Source of the DNA: Streptomyces sp. T12
GTDB taxonomy: Bacteria > Actinomycetota > Actinomycetes > Streptomycetales > Streptomycetaceae
DNA: 64,000 nucleotides
NCBI RefSeq assembly: GCF_028736035.1
Contig: NZ_CP117866.1
Coordinates: forward strand, 434,001-498,000
Reading direction: 5' to 3'
Shown here: piece after piece, positions 26,522 through 36,643 of the stretch
Numbering within the stretch: position 1 is the stretch's first letter
How the letters are laid out: each line of letters starts with the position of its first letter
Notes under the pieces: model-generated
Database searches by the model: none
Told to the model about the DNA's origin: nothing
What the model saw: only the letters and a program-made list of their open reading frames with translations
Made by a program: the position numbers and the translations under genes

Positions 26522-27742
26522 TCAGTGGGCCACGGCTGCGGCGCCGTGTTCGTCGATCAACGCGCCCGTCCTGAAACGGTCGAGGGCGAAGGGAGCGTTC
26601 AATGGATGGGCCTCACCCGTGGCGAGGGTGTGCGCGAAGGTCCAGCCCGCGGCCGGGGTGGCCTTGAACCCGCCGGTGCCCCAGCCGCAGTTGACGTAGA
26701 GGTTCTCGACAGGGGTGGCGCTGATGATCGGGGAGGCGTCCGGCGTGACGTCGACGATGCCGCCCCAGGTCCGCAGCACGTGCGCGCGGGCGAAGACGGG
26801 GAACAGCTCGACGGCGGCGGCCATCTGCTGCTCGATGACGTGGAAGGAGCCGCGCTGCCCGTATCCGTTGTACGAGTCGACGCCCGCGCCCATCACCAGC
26901 TCGCCCTTGTGGGCCTGGGAGACGTAGACGTGCACGTGGTTCGACATGACCACCGTCGGGTGCACCGGCTCGTGCAGCTCGGAGACCAGCGCCTGCAGCG
27001 GATGCGACTGCACCGGCAGCCGTACGCCCGCCCGCTCGGCCAGCACGCTGCTGTGCCCGGCCGCCGCGAGGCCGATCCGGCCGGCGTGGATGGGGCCGCG
27101 GTTGGTCTCGACGCCCACGACCCGGTCGCCGTCCTTGAGGAAGCCGGTGACCTCGCAGCCCTGGATCAGGTCCACGCCCATCTCGTCGGCGCGGCGGGCC
27201 AGCGCCCAGGCGACGTGGTCGTGCTTGGCGATGCCCGCCCGCGGCTGGAAGGTGCCGCCGAGGACCGGATAACGGGTGCGGGACGAGACGTTGAGGATGG
27301 GGCAGACCTTGGCAACCTCGTCCGGTTCGAGCCACTCGGCGTCGACGCCGTTGAGGCGGTTGGCGCCCACGCGGCGCACGCCCTCGCGGACGTCCTGGAG
27401 GGTGTGCGCAAGGTTGAGGACGCCGCGCTGGCTGAACAGGAAGTCGTAGTCCAGCTCCTCCGGGAGCCCTTCCCACAGCTTGAGCGCGTGCTCGTAGATC
27501 GCCGCGCTCTCGTCCCAGAGGTAGTTGGAGCGGATGATCGTGGTGTTGCGGGCCATGTTGCCGCCGGCCAGCCAGCCCTTCTCCAGGACGGCGACATTGG
27601 TGATGCCGTGGTTCTTGGCGAGGTAGTAGGCGGTGGCCAGGCCGTGGCCTCCCGCGCCGACGATGACGACGTCATAGGAGGAGCGCGGCTCGGGGTTGCG
27701 CCAGAGGAAGTCCGGATGCTCCGGCAGCGGCTCGGTGGTCAT
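26522..27742 (-). CDS. soxB: Sarcosine oxidase beta subunit
   Basis: This 406-residue flavoprotein carries the sarcosine-oxidising active site. The FAD-binding motif is [18 protein letters not shown] near residue 25, followed by [18 protein letters not shown], and the C-terminus contains the second flavin-contact phrase [21 protein letters not shown]27742 overlaps the glyA stop (ATGA). The 23-base gap to soxD contains nothing else. Confidence 0.93.
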   Translation of the reverse strand: MTTEPLPEHPDFLWRNPEPRSSYDVVIVGAGGHGLATAYYLAKNHGITNVAVLEKGWLAGGNMARNTTIIRSNYLWDESAAIYEHALKLWEGLPEELDYDFLFSQRGVLNLAHTLQDVREGVRRVGANRLNGVDAEWLEPDEVAKVCPILNVSSRTRYPVLGGTFQPRAGIAKHDHVAWALARRADEMGVDLIQGCEVTGFLKDGDRVVGVETNRGPIHAGRIGLAAAGHSSVLAERAGVRLPVQSHPLQALVSELHEPVHPTVVMSNHVHVYVSQAHKGELVMGAGVDSYNGYGQRGSFHVIEQQMAAAVELFPVFARAHVLRTWGGIVDVTPDASPIISATPVENLYVNCGWGTGGFKATPAAGWTFAHTLATGEAHPLNAPFALDRFRTGALIDEHGAAAVAH

Positions 27743-29073
27743 GCCGCGTCTCCGTTCAGGTGGGGCAGGCGGGGCAGATGGGGGTAGAGAGGGAACGCGG
27801 CGGCGAGTTTCTCGACGCGGTCGCGCAGCAGGCCGGTGCGCTCGTCGCCGAGCTGCTCCTCCTTCAGGGCCTGGGCGATGATGTCGGCGACCTCCCGGAA
27901 CTCCGCCTCGCCGAAGCCGCGGGTGGCCAGGGCGGGGGTGCCGATCCGCAGGCCCGACGACACCATCGGCGGGCGGGGGTCGAACGGCACCGCGTTGCGG
28001 TTGACGGTGATGCCGACGCGGTGCAGCCGGTCCTCGGCCTGTCGGCCGTCGAGCGCGGAGGTGCGCAGGTCGACGAGGACCAGGTGGACCTCGGTGCCGC
28101 CGGTCAGGACCGTGATCCCGGCCTCGGCCACGTCGTCGGCCAGCAGCCGTCCGGCGAGGATGCGGGCACCGTCCAGGGTGCGCCGCTGACGCTCCTTGAA
28201 CTCCTCCCCCGCCGCCACCTTGAAGGCCACCGCCTTCGCCGCGATGACGTGCTCCAGCGGGCCGCCCTGCTGGCCGGGGAAGACCGCGGAGTTGATCTTC
28301 TTGGCCAGGTCGGCACGGCTGAGGATCACCCCGCCGCGCGGGCCGCCGAGGGTCTTGTGCGTGGTGGTCGTGACGACATCGGCGTACGGCACGGGGCTCG
28401 GGTGCAGGCCCGCGGCCACCAGCCCGGCGAAGTGCGCCATGTCCACCATCAGGTACGCGCCGACCGCGTCGGCGATCCGCCGGAACGCGGCGAAGTCCAG
28501 CCGGCGGGGGTAGGCCGACCAGCCGGCGACGATCATCTTGGGCCGGTGGGCGAGGGCGAGCTGCTCGACCTCGTCCATGTCGATGCGCATGTCGGACTCG
28601 CGCACGTGGTACGGGACGACGTTGTAGAGCTTGCCGGAGTAGTTGATGCGCATGCCGTGGGTCAGGTGACCGCCGTGCGCCAGGTCGAGGCCGAGGATCG
28701 TGTCGCCCGGCTCGAGCAGCGCGAACATGGCGGCCGCGTTGGCCTGGGCGCCGGAGTGCGGCTGTACGTTCGCGGCCTCGGCGCCGAACAGCTCCTTGAC
28801 GCGGGCGATGGCCAACTGCTCGATGACGTCGACGTGTTCGCAGCCTCCGTAGTAGCGGCGGCCCGGATAGCCCTCGGCGTACTTGTTGGTGAGCACCGAG
28901 CCCTGGGCCTCCATGACGGCGGCGGGGGCGAAGTTCTCCGAGGCGATCATCTCGAGGGTCGACTGCTGACGGTGCAGCTCGGCGGCCACGGCGGTGGCGA
29001 CGTCCGGGTCGAGTTCGCTGAGCGGCTGGGAGAGAGGGGAGGCGAGTGTGCTGGTCGACGGGTTGGCTGCCAT
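27739..29073 (-). CDS. glyA: Serine hydroxymethyltransferase
   Basis: This 444-residue PLP enzyme interconverts glycine and serine with folate C1 units. The PLP lysine lies in [13 protein letters not shown], and [19 protein letters not shown] is the family core. It is the first gene of the operon and takes up the glycine and methylene-THF formed by sarcosine oxidase, so the operon turns sarcosine into serine. A second housekeeping glyA probably lies elsewhere. The divergent GntR gene and the palindrome at 29108-29119 suggest control by that regulator. Confidence 0.94.
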   Translation of the reverse strand: MAANPSTSTLASPLSQPLSELDPDVATAVAAELHRQQSTLEMIASENFAPAAVMEAQGSVLTNKYAEGYPGRRYYGGCEHVDVIEQLAIARVKELFGAEAANVQPHSGAQANAAAMFALLEPGDTILGLDLAHGGHLTHGMRINYSGKLYNVVPYHVRESDMRIDMDEVEQLALAHRPKMIVAGWSAYPRRLDFAAFRRIADAVGAYLMVDMAHFAGLVAAGLHPSPVPYADVVTTTTHKTLGGPRGGVILSRADLAKKINSAVFPGQQGGPLEHVIAAKAVAFKVAAGEEFKERQRRTLDGARILAGRLLADDVAEAGITVLTGGTEVHLVLVDLRTSALDGRQAEDRLHRVGITVNRNAVPFDPRPPMVSSGLRIGTPALATRGFGEAEFREVADIIAQALKEEQLGDERTGLLRDRVEKLAAAFPLYPHLPRLPHLNGDAA

Positions 29074-29107
29074 CTGTGCACCATCCTGGGGGCCGACTAA
29101 TACGCAA

Positions 29108-29119
29108 CTGATATATCAG
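29108..29119. promoter_or_regulatory. Palindrome CTGATATATCAG between glyA and GntR
   Basis: This 12-bp perfect palindrome in the 96-bp divergent region is A/T-rich against a GC-rich background. It is the likely operator of the FadR-type GntR regulator at 29170, covering promoters in both directions. Confidence 0.6.
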
Positions 29120-29169
29120 GCTCTGCGGTACGGTATGGGAGCTCGCCGGTCAGGTCAAGGGGGCTTTTC

Positions 29170-29835
29170 ATGCAGCACGTGGCGACCGAGCCCAGGGGCG
29201 AGGAGCTGTCCCTCGCCGAGCGCGCCTACCGCGCCGTCCGCGACCGGCTGGTCATGCTCGAGATCCGCCCCGGCGCGCCGATCAACGAGGAGCAGCTGGC
29301 GCAGTCCCTCGGCGTCGGACGGACGCCGTTGCGCGAGGCGCTCAAGCGGCTCCAGTACGAGCGCCTGATCACGACCTACCCCCGACGCGGCACCTTCGCC
29401 ACCGAGGTCAACATCACCGACCTGGCCCACATCTGCGAAGTACGCCAGGAGCTGGAGCCCCTCGCCGCCGCCCAGGCCGCACGGCGCGCCACGGCCACGG
29501 ACCGGGCGGCCCTCACGGCACTGCTGCGGGAGCTGGAGAGCGCGGATTCCGGTCGGCACGACGCCGCCGAGCTGATGCACCTCGACCTCCAGGTCCACCG
29601 CGCCGTCTACGCGGCCGCGCACAACCCGTACCTGGAGGACACCCTCGTCCGCCACGACAACCTGGCGACCCGCATCTGGTGCCTGTTCATCGACCGGCTG
29701 TCCGACATGGCCGGCCACGTCGAGGAGCACGGACCGTTGATCGAGGCGATCGTCGCCGGTGACCCCGACCAGGCGGCACAGCTTGCCCGCGCTCACGTCG
29801 AGGGCTTCGAGCGGGCCATTCGCGCGGCCATCTGA
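29170..29835 (+). CDS. GntR/FadR-family regulator (FCD domain)
   Basis: This 221-residue regulator has an N-terminal winged helix (INEEQLAQSLGVGRTPLREALKRL, about residues 38-61) and an all-helical FCD ligand domain with the metal/ligand histidines in MHLDLQVHRAVY and EEHGPLIEAI. It diverges from the glyA-sox operon and is the natural candidate for its repressor, with sarcosine, glycine or a related amine as effector. The adjacent palindrome at 29108 supports this. Confidence 0.9.
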   Translation: MQHVATEPRGEELSLAERAYRAVRDRLVMLEIRPGAPINEEQLAQSLGVGRTPLREALKRLQYERLITTYPRRGTFATEVNITDLAHICEVRQELEPLAAAQAARRATATDRAALTALLRELESADSGRHDAAELMHLDLQVHRAVYAAAHNPYLEDTLVRHDNLATRIWCLFIDRLSDMAGHVEEHGPLIEAIVAGDPDQAAQLARAHVEGFERAIRAAI

Positions 29836-29852
29836 CACCGCGCCGAGAGGTC

Positions 29853-30608
29853 TCAGTGCACGGCGCCCCGTAGCTCCTCCCTGCCCGGACGGGGCCTGCC
29901 CGCCAGGGTCGTCCACAGATGCGGGGCGATGTCGTCCTCGGGGAGCTGGGCGATCATGTAACGGACGCAGCGTTCGATCTTGACCCGCCACCGGCGGGCC
30001 GCCTCGTTGCCGTCGGCGTCGCTCAGGGCGTCGTAGACGGCGGTGTCCTCGTTGGTGATGGTGTCGAACGCCTGGCTGTAGTCCATGTCCAGAACCGTCA
30101 CGAACATGCGCAGCCGAGCCGTGAGGCGTTCGAAGGTGCGGGCGGCCTGCGGTAGGTCCGCCGTGCGGGCGAGGGCGTCCTGGAACCGCAGATCGACTTC
30201 ACGTATCCGGACGTGGTCGTGGTCCCGAGCGGCGGCGCGGACCTCCGCCAGAGCCGCCGAGACCGGCGCGAGGTGGTCGGGGCCGAGCATGGCGACGCGG
30301 CGGATGAGCAGCGCGCCGAGGCTGGCGCGCAGGGCGTAGAGGTCCAGGACGTCCTTCGCCGTGACGGCGGGGACGGCGGTCGCGCCGCCCGGCAGCAGGT
30401 CGAGCATGCCCTCCTCGGCAAGCTCCCGCAGCCCGGCGCGGACGACCCGGCGTGAGACGCCGAGGCGGGCTGCGAGCGGTGCCTCCCGGACGCGGTCGCC
30501 GGGCCGGTGGCCGCCCTCGAGGACGGCGTCGAGGACAGCTTCGCGCAGCAGGCCGACGACGGGATCGGTGGTGACGGGCGCGCCGGGCGGAGCGTCGGGG
30601 GATGTCAT
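29853..30608 (-). CDS. GntR-family regulator, second FCD member
   Basis: This 251-residue regulator has the helix-turn-helix REAPLAARLGVSRRVVRAGL (about 44-63) and a diverged FCD-like domain (LRFQDALARTADLPQAARTF). The DNA-recognition helix reads SRRVVRAGLREL instead of the usual SRTPVREALRRL, so its operator may differ from the consensus. It is divergent from the truncated amine oxidase and the dapA/aldehyde dehydrogenase set, which it probably once controlled. The 207 bases up to the oxidase fragment hold no gene I can support. Confidence 0.83.
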   Translation of the reverse strand: MTSPDAPPGAPVTTDPVVGLLREAVLDAVLEGGHRPGDRVREAPLAARLGVSRRVVRAGLRELAEEGMLDLLPGGATAVPAVTAKDVLDLYALRASLGALLIRRVAMLGPDHLAPVSAALAEVRAAARDHDHVRIREVDLRFQDALARTADLPQAARTFERLTARLRMFVTVLDMDYSQAFDTITNEDTAVYDALSDADGNEAARRWRVKIERCVRYMIAQLPEDDIAPHLWTTLAGRPRPGREELRGAVH

Positions 30609-30815
30609 CGCGATCGCCGCGGGGAGGTCCAGTGCGTCGCGTGCGCGCAGGTCCCGGGCGTTCGAGTCGTTGTCACGGCCGCAGATGGCCGGGACGTCGT
30701 ACGACGGGCGTGGAGCGGCGACCCGGGTGAAGGGTGCCGCGGAGGGGGTCCAGGTGGTGGACCAGGTCAGCAGCGCGTCGCGCAGACGGTGCGGGTCGGG
30801 CGGGCTCTCGCGAGG

Positions 30816-31349
30816 TCGGAGATCGTCTACGGCCCGTATGTGAGCGCGGCGTTCCTCAGCGACGAGACCGGGCGCCAGGTCTGGGACGACGCGTACGGCA
30901 TCGCGACGCCCAAGCGGTCCTTCAACGTCGCGCTGAACATGTCGAACGTCGTGCACGGCTACGAGCAGGAGCGCCGGCCCGGCAGCAGCATCATGACCTT
31001 CTCGCCGGGCAGTCTGGCGCGCGAACTGCTGGAGCACGACGACGACAAGATCCGTCGGATCTACCTCGACGACCTGGACCAGGTGCTGCCCGGCTTCGCC
31101 GACAACGTCGTGGAGGCCGAGGTGCAGCGCTGGCCCACGGGTGCGCCGTACTGCTTCCCCGGCCGCGGCAAGCTCCAGCAGACGCTGACGCGCCGCTGCG
31201 ACCGGGTGTTCCTGGCCGGTGACTACCTCGGCACCCTCTACACCGAGACGGCGATCCAGACCGGGCTGTCCGCCGCGCAGGAGGCACGGAGCCTGCTGGC
31301 CACCGAACGGCAGACCACAAGGCGTGACCTGGCCCCGGTGGCCCCGTAA
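30816..31349 (+). pseudogene. Flavin monoamine oxidase, 5'-truncated
   Basis: About 175 codons encode only the C-terminal part of an FAD-dependent amine oxidase, beginning at YGPYVSAAFLSDETG and ending with the FAD-contacting phrase DRVFLAGDYLGTLYTETA. The N-terminal GxGxxG flavin motif and about two thirds of the protein are absent. Upstream lies the GntR gene on the other strand. No credible start or ribosome-binding site precedes the fragment, so it is a remnant. It lies 43 bases before the dapA-like gene, presumably its former operon partner. Confidence 0.75.
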
Positions 31350-31392
31350 GTCCGCCTTCCCACCCACAGTTTCACCTGAGGAGACTCCAGAA

Positions 31393-32293
31393 ATGTCGTC
31401 ACAGCTGAGCGGCGTCCTGACCGCCCTCGCCACCCCGTTCGCGTCGGACGGGGAGATCGACGAGAAGACCCTGCGCCGCCTGGTCGACCGCAGCATCGAC
31501 GGTGGGGTGGACGGCGTCGTCGCCTGCGGGTCCACCGGTGAGTTCGCGGCGATGAGCGCGGCGGAACGACGCCACCTGGTCGAGACCGTCATCGACCAGG
31601 CGGCCGGACGAGTGCCGGTCGTCGCCCAGACCGGCGCGCTGAGCACCAAGGAGGCGGTGGAGCTGTCCCGGCACGCGCAGGCCGCCGGAGCCTCGGTGCT
31701 GATGGTGGTCGCCCCGTTCTACGAGCCGCTCTCACTCGACGAGACGCTGCACTACCTGCGCACCGTCGCCGATGCCGTGGACATCCCGATCATGCTCTAC
31801 AACCTGCCCGGGGCCACCGGTGTCAACCTCTCCCCGGACACCGTCGGACAGTTGGCGCGCGAGGTCGAGAACATCCAGTACATCAAGGACACCAGTGCCG
31901 ACATGGCGCAGGCCGGGCAACTGATCCACCGCTACGGCGACGTCATCTCCACCTTCGTCGGCTGGGACAGCCTCCTGCTGACCGCGGTGTCCGAGGGCGC
32001 CGCCGGTGTCATGGCCGGGACCGCGAACGTGATGCCGGCCGAACTCGTGTCGATCCACCGTGCGTTGGTGGGCGGTGAACTCGACCGCGCGCGGGCCGAA
32101 TGGGCGCGGATCTACCCGCTGATGGACGCGATCATGTCCGCCCCGTTCATCCCGGCGGTCAAGGCCGCCCTGGACGCGGCCGGATTCCCCGTCGGCGGCC
32201 CCCGCGAGCCGGTACTCGGCCTCGACGCCGCCACGACCGCCAGGATCTCCTCCCTGGTCGAGGCGCTCCCCCCAGCTGTCGGCGTCTCGGTGA
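31393..32293 (+). CDS. DapA-family aldolase/lyase, 3' end frameshifted
   Basis: This is a class I aldolase of the dihydrodipicolinate synthase/N-acetylneuraminate lyase family. It shows GSTGEFAAMSAAERRHL, the Tyr in IMLYNLPGATG and the Schiff-base lysine in YIKDTSADM. In place of a stop, the frame continues into the aldehyde dehydrogenase. In the run of six C at 32267-32272 one C fewer would give the ending EALPQLSASR and a TGA at 32291-32293, which looks like the original end. The catalytic domain is complete, so the protein may still work, either with a 15-residue tail of foreign sequence or as a long fusion. It probably serves a catabolic pathway and not lysine synthesis. Confidence 0.75.
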
Positions 32294-32340
32294 CGCATCC
32301 AGGCCCTTCCCACCCGACCACACTCAGGGAGTCACTGATC

Positions 32341-33853
32341 ATGACCACTGCCACCGGCCCCACGACGGCCACGGTTCGTCGCGCAGCGCACGCGACACCT
32401 CTGATCACCGCGGCCGACCTTCCCCCGGCCCGGCACTTCGTCGACGGGAAGTTCGTCGACGGATCACCCGAGAACGTCATCGACGTGGTCGACCCGAGCA
32501 ACGAGAGCGTCATCGCCCGGATCCCCGAGGGCACCGCCGAGGACATCGACCGAGCGGTCGCCGCCGCGGTGGCGGCCAAGGGCCAGTGGGCGCGACAGGT
32601 CCCCAAGGAGCGCTCAGAGGTGCTGCACGCCATGGCCGACCGGGTGGCCGAGAACGCCGAGCTGCTGGCCAAGTTGGAGTCGGCGAACACCGGCAAGCCG
32701 CTCGCCGTGTCGCGGGACGACGTCGGCATGACCGTCGACACGTTCCGCTTCATGGCCGGGGCGGTGCGCGCGGCCACCTCGCCGGCGGCCGGCGACTACG
32801 CCGAGGACCACTTGTCGGTCATGCTGCGCGAACCGCTGGGCGTGATCGGCGTGATCACGCCGTGGAACTACCCCCTGCTGATGGCGGCCTGGAAGATCGC
32901 GTCGATCCTCGCCGCCGGCAACACCCTGGTCATCAAGCCGTCCGAGCAGACCCCGCTGACCACGCTGAAGTTCGCCGAGCTCGTCGCCGATCTCCTGCCG
33001 CCCGGCGTGCTGAACGTCGTGAACGGCTACGGCGCGGGCGTCGGCGCCCGGCTCGCCGAGCACCCGGACGTGAACATGATCGCCCTGACCGGTTCGGTCG
33101 CCAGCGGTCGCGCCGTCGCCCGGGCCGCCGCCGACACCCTCAAGCGGGTCCACCTCGAACTCGGTGGCAAGGCCCCGGCCGTGATCTTCCAGGACGCCGA
33201 TCTCGCGGCGGCCGCGTCGTCCCTGCGCGTCGCCGGCTTCTGGAACTCGGGCCAGGAATGCGGGGCCGCCTGCCGCGTACTCGTCCACGCATCGGTCGCC
33301 GAGCGGTTCGTCGAGCAACTCGTCGGCGAGGTAGAGGCGTTGGTCGTCGGGGAGCCGGCCTCCGGCGAGGACGTGGAAGTCGGCCCCATGGTCTCCAAGG
33401 CCCACTTCGACCGGGTCACCGGGTACTTGGAGCGTGCGAAGAACGACGGCGTCCGCGTCGCGACCGGCGGCGGGGCCCTCGACGGTCCCGGCTACTTCGT
33501 GGCCCCAACCGTGCTGGTCGACGTACCCGAAGGAGCCGAAGTCGCCCGCGAGGAGATCTTCGGCCCGGTGGTCACGGTCGAGACCTTCACCGACGAAGAG
33601 GAAGCGGTACGGCGGGCAAACGACGTCCCCCTCGGCCTGTCGGCGTCGGTGTGGACCGAGGACGCCCGCCGCAGCCACGCCGTCGCCGCGCGCCTCGACT
33701 TCGGCACCGTCTGGGTCAACTCCCACCTCGTCCTGGCCAGTGAAGTGCCCTGGGGCGGCTTCAAGGGATCCGGCTACGGCCGGGACCTGTCGATCTACGC
33801 CCTGGACGACTACTCGCGCACCCAAGCACGTCATGCACAACCACGGGCGCTGA
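32341..33853 (+). CDS. Aldehyde dehydrogenase, C-terminus frameshifted
   Basis: This NAD-dependent aldehyde dehydrogenase of the aminobutyraldehyde/betaine aldehyde group has the cofactor site ITPWNYPLLMAAWK, general base Glu in HLELGGKAP and catalytic Cys in NSGQECGAACR. It has its own AGGGAG ribosome-binding site 9 bases before ATG32341. One extra base near 33825 (ACCCAAG for ACCAAG) moves the reading frame off the expected ending SRTKHVMHNHGR and its TGA at 33851-33853. The actual frame runs to 34023 and adds about 57 unrelated residues. All catalytic residues precede the shift. Together with the truncated oxidase this suggests gene decay. Confidence 0.78.
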
Positions 33854-33865
33854 CACCGCCCTTCC

Positions 33866-33928
33866 GAGGACGGCCTGCCCAAGGATCGCTACCGCGCCTA
33901 CCACGTGGAAAAGGCCCGCGGCGGCGGC
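33866..33928 (+). pseudogene. 5' stub of an NADH:flavin oxidoreductase-like gene
   Basis: About 20 codons read EDGLPKDRYRAYHVEKARGG, which resembles the early conserved segment of old-yellow-enzyme family oxidoreductases (DGLPTDRxxAYHxxRAxGG). The similarity ends at a GGCGGCGGCG run. No start codon or remainder of the gene is present, so this is a very short remnant and the identification is tentative. Confidence 0.4.
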
Positions 33929-34019
33929 GTCTGCGAGGAGCGGGGATCCGGGGAGCGACACATCCTGGGAGGAAATTCTCCCCCCTTTCCCTGCTGCAAC
34001 CAGTGCCATGCTGGGAAGC

Positions 34020-34889
34020 ATGACGCGCAATGTTCCCCTCAATGAGCTGGGAGAATTCCTCAAGAAGCGCCGATCCGAGCTGAGCCCGCGCACGGTCGGA
34101 CTGCCGGAGACCGGCGCACCCCGCAGGGTCGCCGGGCTGCGCCGTGAAGAGGTCGCCCAGCTCGCCTCGATCAGCACGGACTACTACACCCGGCTGGAGC
34201 AGGGCCGCATTCAGGCGTCCGCTCCCGTGCTGGACGTCCTCGCCCGCGTGCTCCGCCTGGACGACGACGAGCGCGGCTACCTCTTCCAGCTCGCGGGCAA
34301 GACCACCACCCGCACCCGGCGCCGCAGCAGGCAGACGGTCCAGCCGCAGCTGCAGCGGGTCCTGGACGACCTCACGGCCACCCCCGCTCTGGTCCAGGGC
34401 CGGCGCGGGGACATCCTGGCCTGGAACGCCCTGGCCGCCGCACTCGTCACCGACTTCTCCCGTATCCCGGAAAAGCACCGCAACTATCCGCGGATCCAGT
34501 TCACCGATCCGGCGATGCGCACCCTGTACGCCGACTGGGAGACCTCCGCCCAGATCTCCGTGGCGCAGTTGCGGATGGAGGCGGCCAAGTACCCCGAGGA
34601 CCCTCGCCTGATCGAGCTGGTCGGTGAACTGTCGACGCGGGACAAGCAGTTCGCCCAGTGGTGGGGCGAGCACCGGGTCGCCGCCCGTACCGTGGGCACG
34701 AAGACCCTCGATCACCCGGTCGTGGGCGAACTCGTCCTGGACTGGGACACCCTCACCGCCAACACCGACCCGGACCAGCACCTGACCGTCTGGACCGCGG
34801 CCCCCGGCTCCGCCACCCACGACCGGCTGCGCATCCTCGCCTCGTGGGCCGCCGACGAGAACCTGCCGGCCTCTTCCTCCCTCAGCTGA
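34020..34889 (+). CDS. XRE-family regulator with MmyB-like domain
   Basis: This 289-residue regulator has an N-terminal helix-turn-helix (LRREEVAQLASISTDYYTRL, about residues 39-58) followed by the MmyB-like ligand domain, which resembles a PAS fold (ALVQGRRGDILAWNALAAAL and the FTDPAMRTLYADW stretch). This architecture is very common in Streptomyces, usually next to an SDR or oxidoreductase that it controls. No such partner is beside it now, but the oxidoreductase stub just upstream could be its lost neighbour. The start is ATG34020 or ATG34008. An imperfect hairpin (GGGAGGAAATTCTCCC, about 33971) lies in its promoter. Confidence 0.88.
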   Translation: MTRNVPLNELGEFLKKRRSELSPRTVGLPETGAPRRVAGLRREEVAQLASISTDYYTRLEQGRIQASAPVLDVLARVLRLDDDERGYLFQLAGKTTTRTRRRSRQTVQPQLQRVLDDLTATPALVQGRRGDILAWNALAAALVTDFSRIPEKHRNYPRIQFTDPAMRTLYADWETSAQISVAQLRMEAAKYPEDPRLIELVGELSTRDKQFAQWWGEHRVAARTVGTKTLDHPVVGELVLDWDTLTANTDPDQHLTVWTAAPGSATHDRLRILASWAADENLPASSSLS

Positions 34890-35019
34890 CACGGCGCCAC
34901 GACCCGGGTGACAGCCCCCGAACGATGGCGAAGACGAGCGCGACCGCCACGATGGCGCACCGCGCCCGGCTATGTAACGACCCGAGCCGTTTCGGGCGGG
35001 AGCCCGGCACGTTCAGGCT

Positions 35020-36546
35020 TCAGTCCTCGATCGGCTCGTAGTCGAACCAGTCGAAGTGGACGGTTCCGGCCGAGGCGTACGCGCCGATCACCCGGCCGGT
35101 GAACCCGCCGGCGACCTCGGTGGACAGGTACCGGCCGTCGAGCGCGGCCAACTCGACGAACGCGCCCTTCGCGTCCTCCACGCCGAGCGAGACCGTGTCC
35201 GGTCCCTGGCGCGCGTCGGTGACCTGCCGGGTGGCGGTCACCTCGATCCTGAGCACCACCGGGCCGACGGCCGTCGGATGGGAGGCCACCACGGACCGCA
35301 GGGGGCCGATGCGGGCCAGGACCTGCACCTGACCGGGCGTCGCCTCGATCTCGTAGTGGTGCTCCTCGTCGAGACGGACGACCATGCCCCCGCGCCCTTC
35401 GGCCGGGTCGACCAGGACCCGTGTGCGGCAGGAGAGATGCTGCTGGCGGCGGCCGACGAAGGTGACCTCGGAATCGTCGAGTGACTCCCCGCGGGCGCGC
35501 AGGGTCAGCCAGCCGGCCCGTTCCTTCGTGGTGCAGTTCTGCGCGGGCCGGGAGCGGGGCGAGATCCAGCCGACGGCGAGTTCGCTGAGGTCGAAGTCGT
35601 CCCGGACCGGCACGACGGCAGGCTCTTGGAGCGGCCATGGGGGCGCTGCCATGGCGGGTGACACCTCGCCGACGACCGGCCAGTCGTCGACCCAGGTCAC
35701 CGGAGCCAGGAAGGTCTCCCGGCCGAGTACGTGCCAGCCCGGCGTGCCGCCGTGCGGTCGGACTCCGAGGAACACCATCCACCACGAACCGTCCGGCCCC
35801 TGCACCAGGTCCCCGTGTCCGGTGTTCTGGATGGGGTGGTCGGTGCCACGGTGGGTCAGGATCGGGTTGGCCGGGCAGGGCTCGAACGGGCCGGCCGGCG
35901 TGCGGCCACGGGCGATCGAGACGCCGTGGCACCGCTCGGTGCCGCCCTCGGCGATGAGCAGGTACCAGTAGCCGCCGATGCGGTACAGATGCGGCGCCTC
36001 CGGAGCCTTGGCGCCGGGCGCGCCGGACCAGAGGCGCCGTGGCTCACCGAACGTCTCCCCGGTACGGGGATCGATGCGGACCTGACTGACTCCCGCGACG
36101 GTGCACCAGCAGGTGCCATCGTCGTCCCAGGCGAGGTCCGGGTCGATGCCGTGTACGCCGGGCAGCCGGATCGGGTCGGACCAGGGGCCGGCCGGGTCGG
36201 TGGCCGTGAACAGCACATTGCCGTCGCCGCTCACGTTCGTGACGATCAGCCAGAAGCGGCCGTCGTGGTAGCGCAAGGTGGGCGCGTAGAGCCCGCCGGA
36301 CGAGTTGGTGTCGGGCGGCAGACGCAGTTGACTCGGCCGGTCGAGGGCGTTGCCGATCTGGGTCCAGTGCACCAGGTCCCGGCTGTGGAAGATGGGCACG
36401 CCGGGGAAGTATTCGAAGCTGGAGCACGCGAGGTAGTAGTCCTCGCCCGCCCGGCAGATGCTCGGGTCGGGGTGGAACCCCGGGATCACGGGATTGCTGA
36501 TGGGGTTGCCCCTCTCGGGCGTGCTCGACAAATCGAGTCCCTTCAT
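35020..36546 (-). CDS. GH43 beta-xylosidase/arabinofuranosidase
   Basis: This 508-residue glycoside hydrolase has a five-blade propeller and a C-terminal beta-sandwich (beta-xylosidase C-terminal type, residues about 310-508). Active-site carboxylates are visible: Asp in PGFHPDPSICR (base), Asp in VHGIDPDLAWDDDG (pKa modulator) and Glu in KAPEAPHLYR (acid). No signal peptide is present, so it acts on imported xylo- or arabino-oligosaccharides. Two GAAAG-type sites at 36558 and 36580 lie just before its start. The LacI gene upstream is on the same strand. Confidence 0.9.
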   Translation of the reverse strand: MKGLDLSSTPERGNPISNPVIPGFHPDPSICRAGEDYYLACSSFEYFPGVPIFHSRDLVHWTQIGNALDRPSQLRLPPDTNSSGGLYAPTLRYHDGRFWLIVTNVSGDGNVLFTATDPAGPWSDPIRLPGVHGIDPDLAWDDDGTCWCTVAGVSQVRIDPRTGETFGEPRRLWSGAPGAKAPEAPHLYRIGGYWYLLIAEGGTERCHGVSIARGRTPAGPFEPCPANPILTHRGTDHPIQNTGHGDLVQGPDGSWWMVFLGVRPHGGTPGWHVLGRETFLAPVTWVDDWPVVGEVSPAMAAPPWPLQEPAVVPVRDDFDLSELAVGWISPRSRPAQNCTTKERAGWLTLRARGESLDDSEVTFVGRRQQHLSCRTRVLVDPAEGRGGMVVRLDEEHHYEIEATPGQVQVLARIGPLRSVVASHPTAVGPVVLRIEVTATRQVTDARQGPDTVSLGVEDAKGAFVELAALDGRYLSTEVAGGFTGRVIGAYASAGTVHFDWFDYEPIED

Positions 36547-36557
36547 GAGCCGTGAGA

Positions 36558-36589
36558 GAAAGTGTCGGCCTACACAGCAGAAAGTTTCG
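36558..36589. promoter_or_regulatory. Paired GAAAG(T/G)TCG-type operator sites before GH43
   Basis: GAAAGTGTCG (36558-36567) and GAAAGTTTCG (36580-36589) have starts 22 bp apart, 12-43 bases before the GH43 ATG. The second is close to the CGAAAGTTTCG-type element linked to xylan regulation in Streptomyces. A third copy lies at 37811. Confidence 0.5.
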
Positions 36590-36643
36590 CACCGAGGCTA
36601 ACGATCGGCCCTGCCCGCGGTCAATGGCGCCTCCCGCGTCGTT

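Noticed and set aside
29074..29169. Glycine riboswitch before glyA
   Set aside because: The whole divergent region is 96 bp, too short for the aptamer, and no conserved glycine riboswitch core could be seen.
33971..33986. Imperfect hairpin GGGAGGAAATTCTCCC as terminator after the aldehyde dehydrogenase
   Set aside because: The stem is short with an A/T core and sits in the likely promoter of the XRE gene. It could equally be an operator half, so no call is made.
31393..34023. DapA-ALDH as a designed bifunctional fusion enzyme
   Set aside because: The ALDH has its own ribosome-binding site and start, and removing one C from a six-C run gives a plausible native DapA ending, so an indel explains the open frame better.
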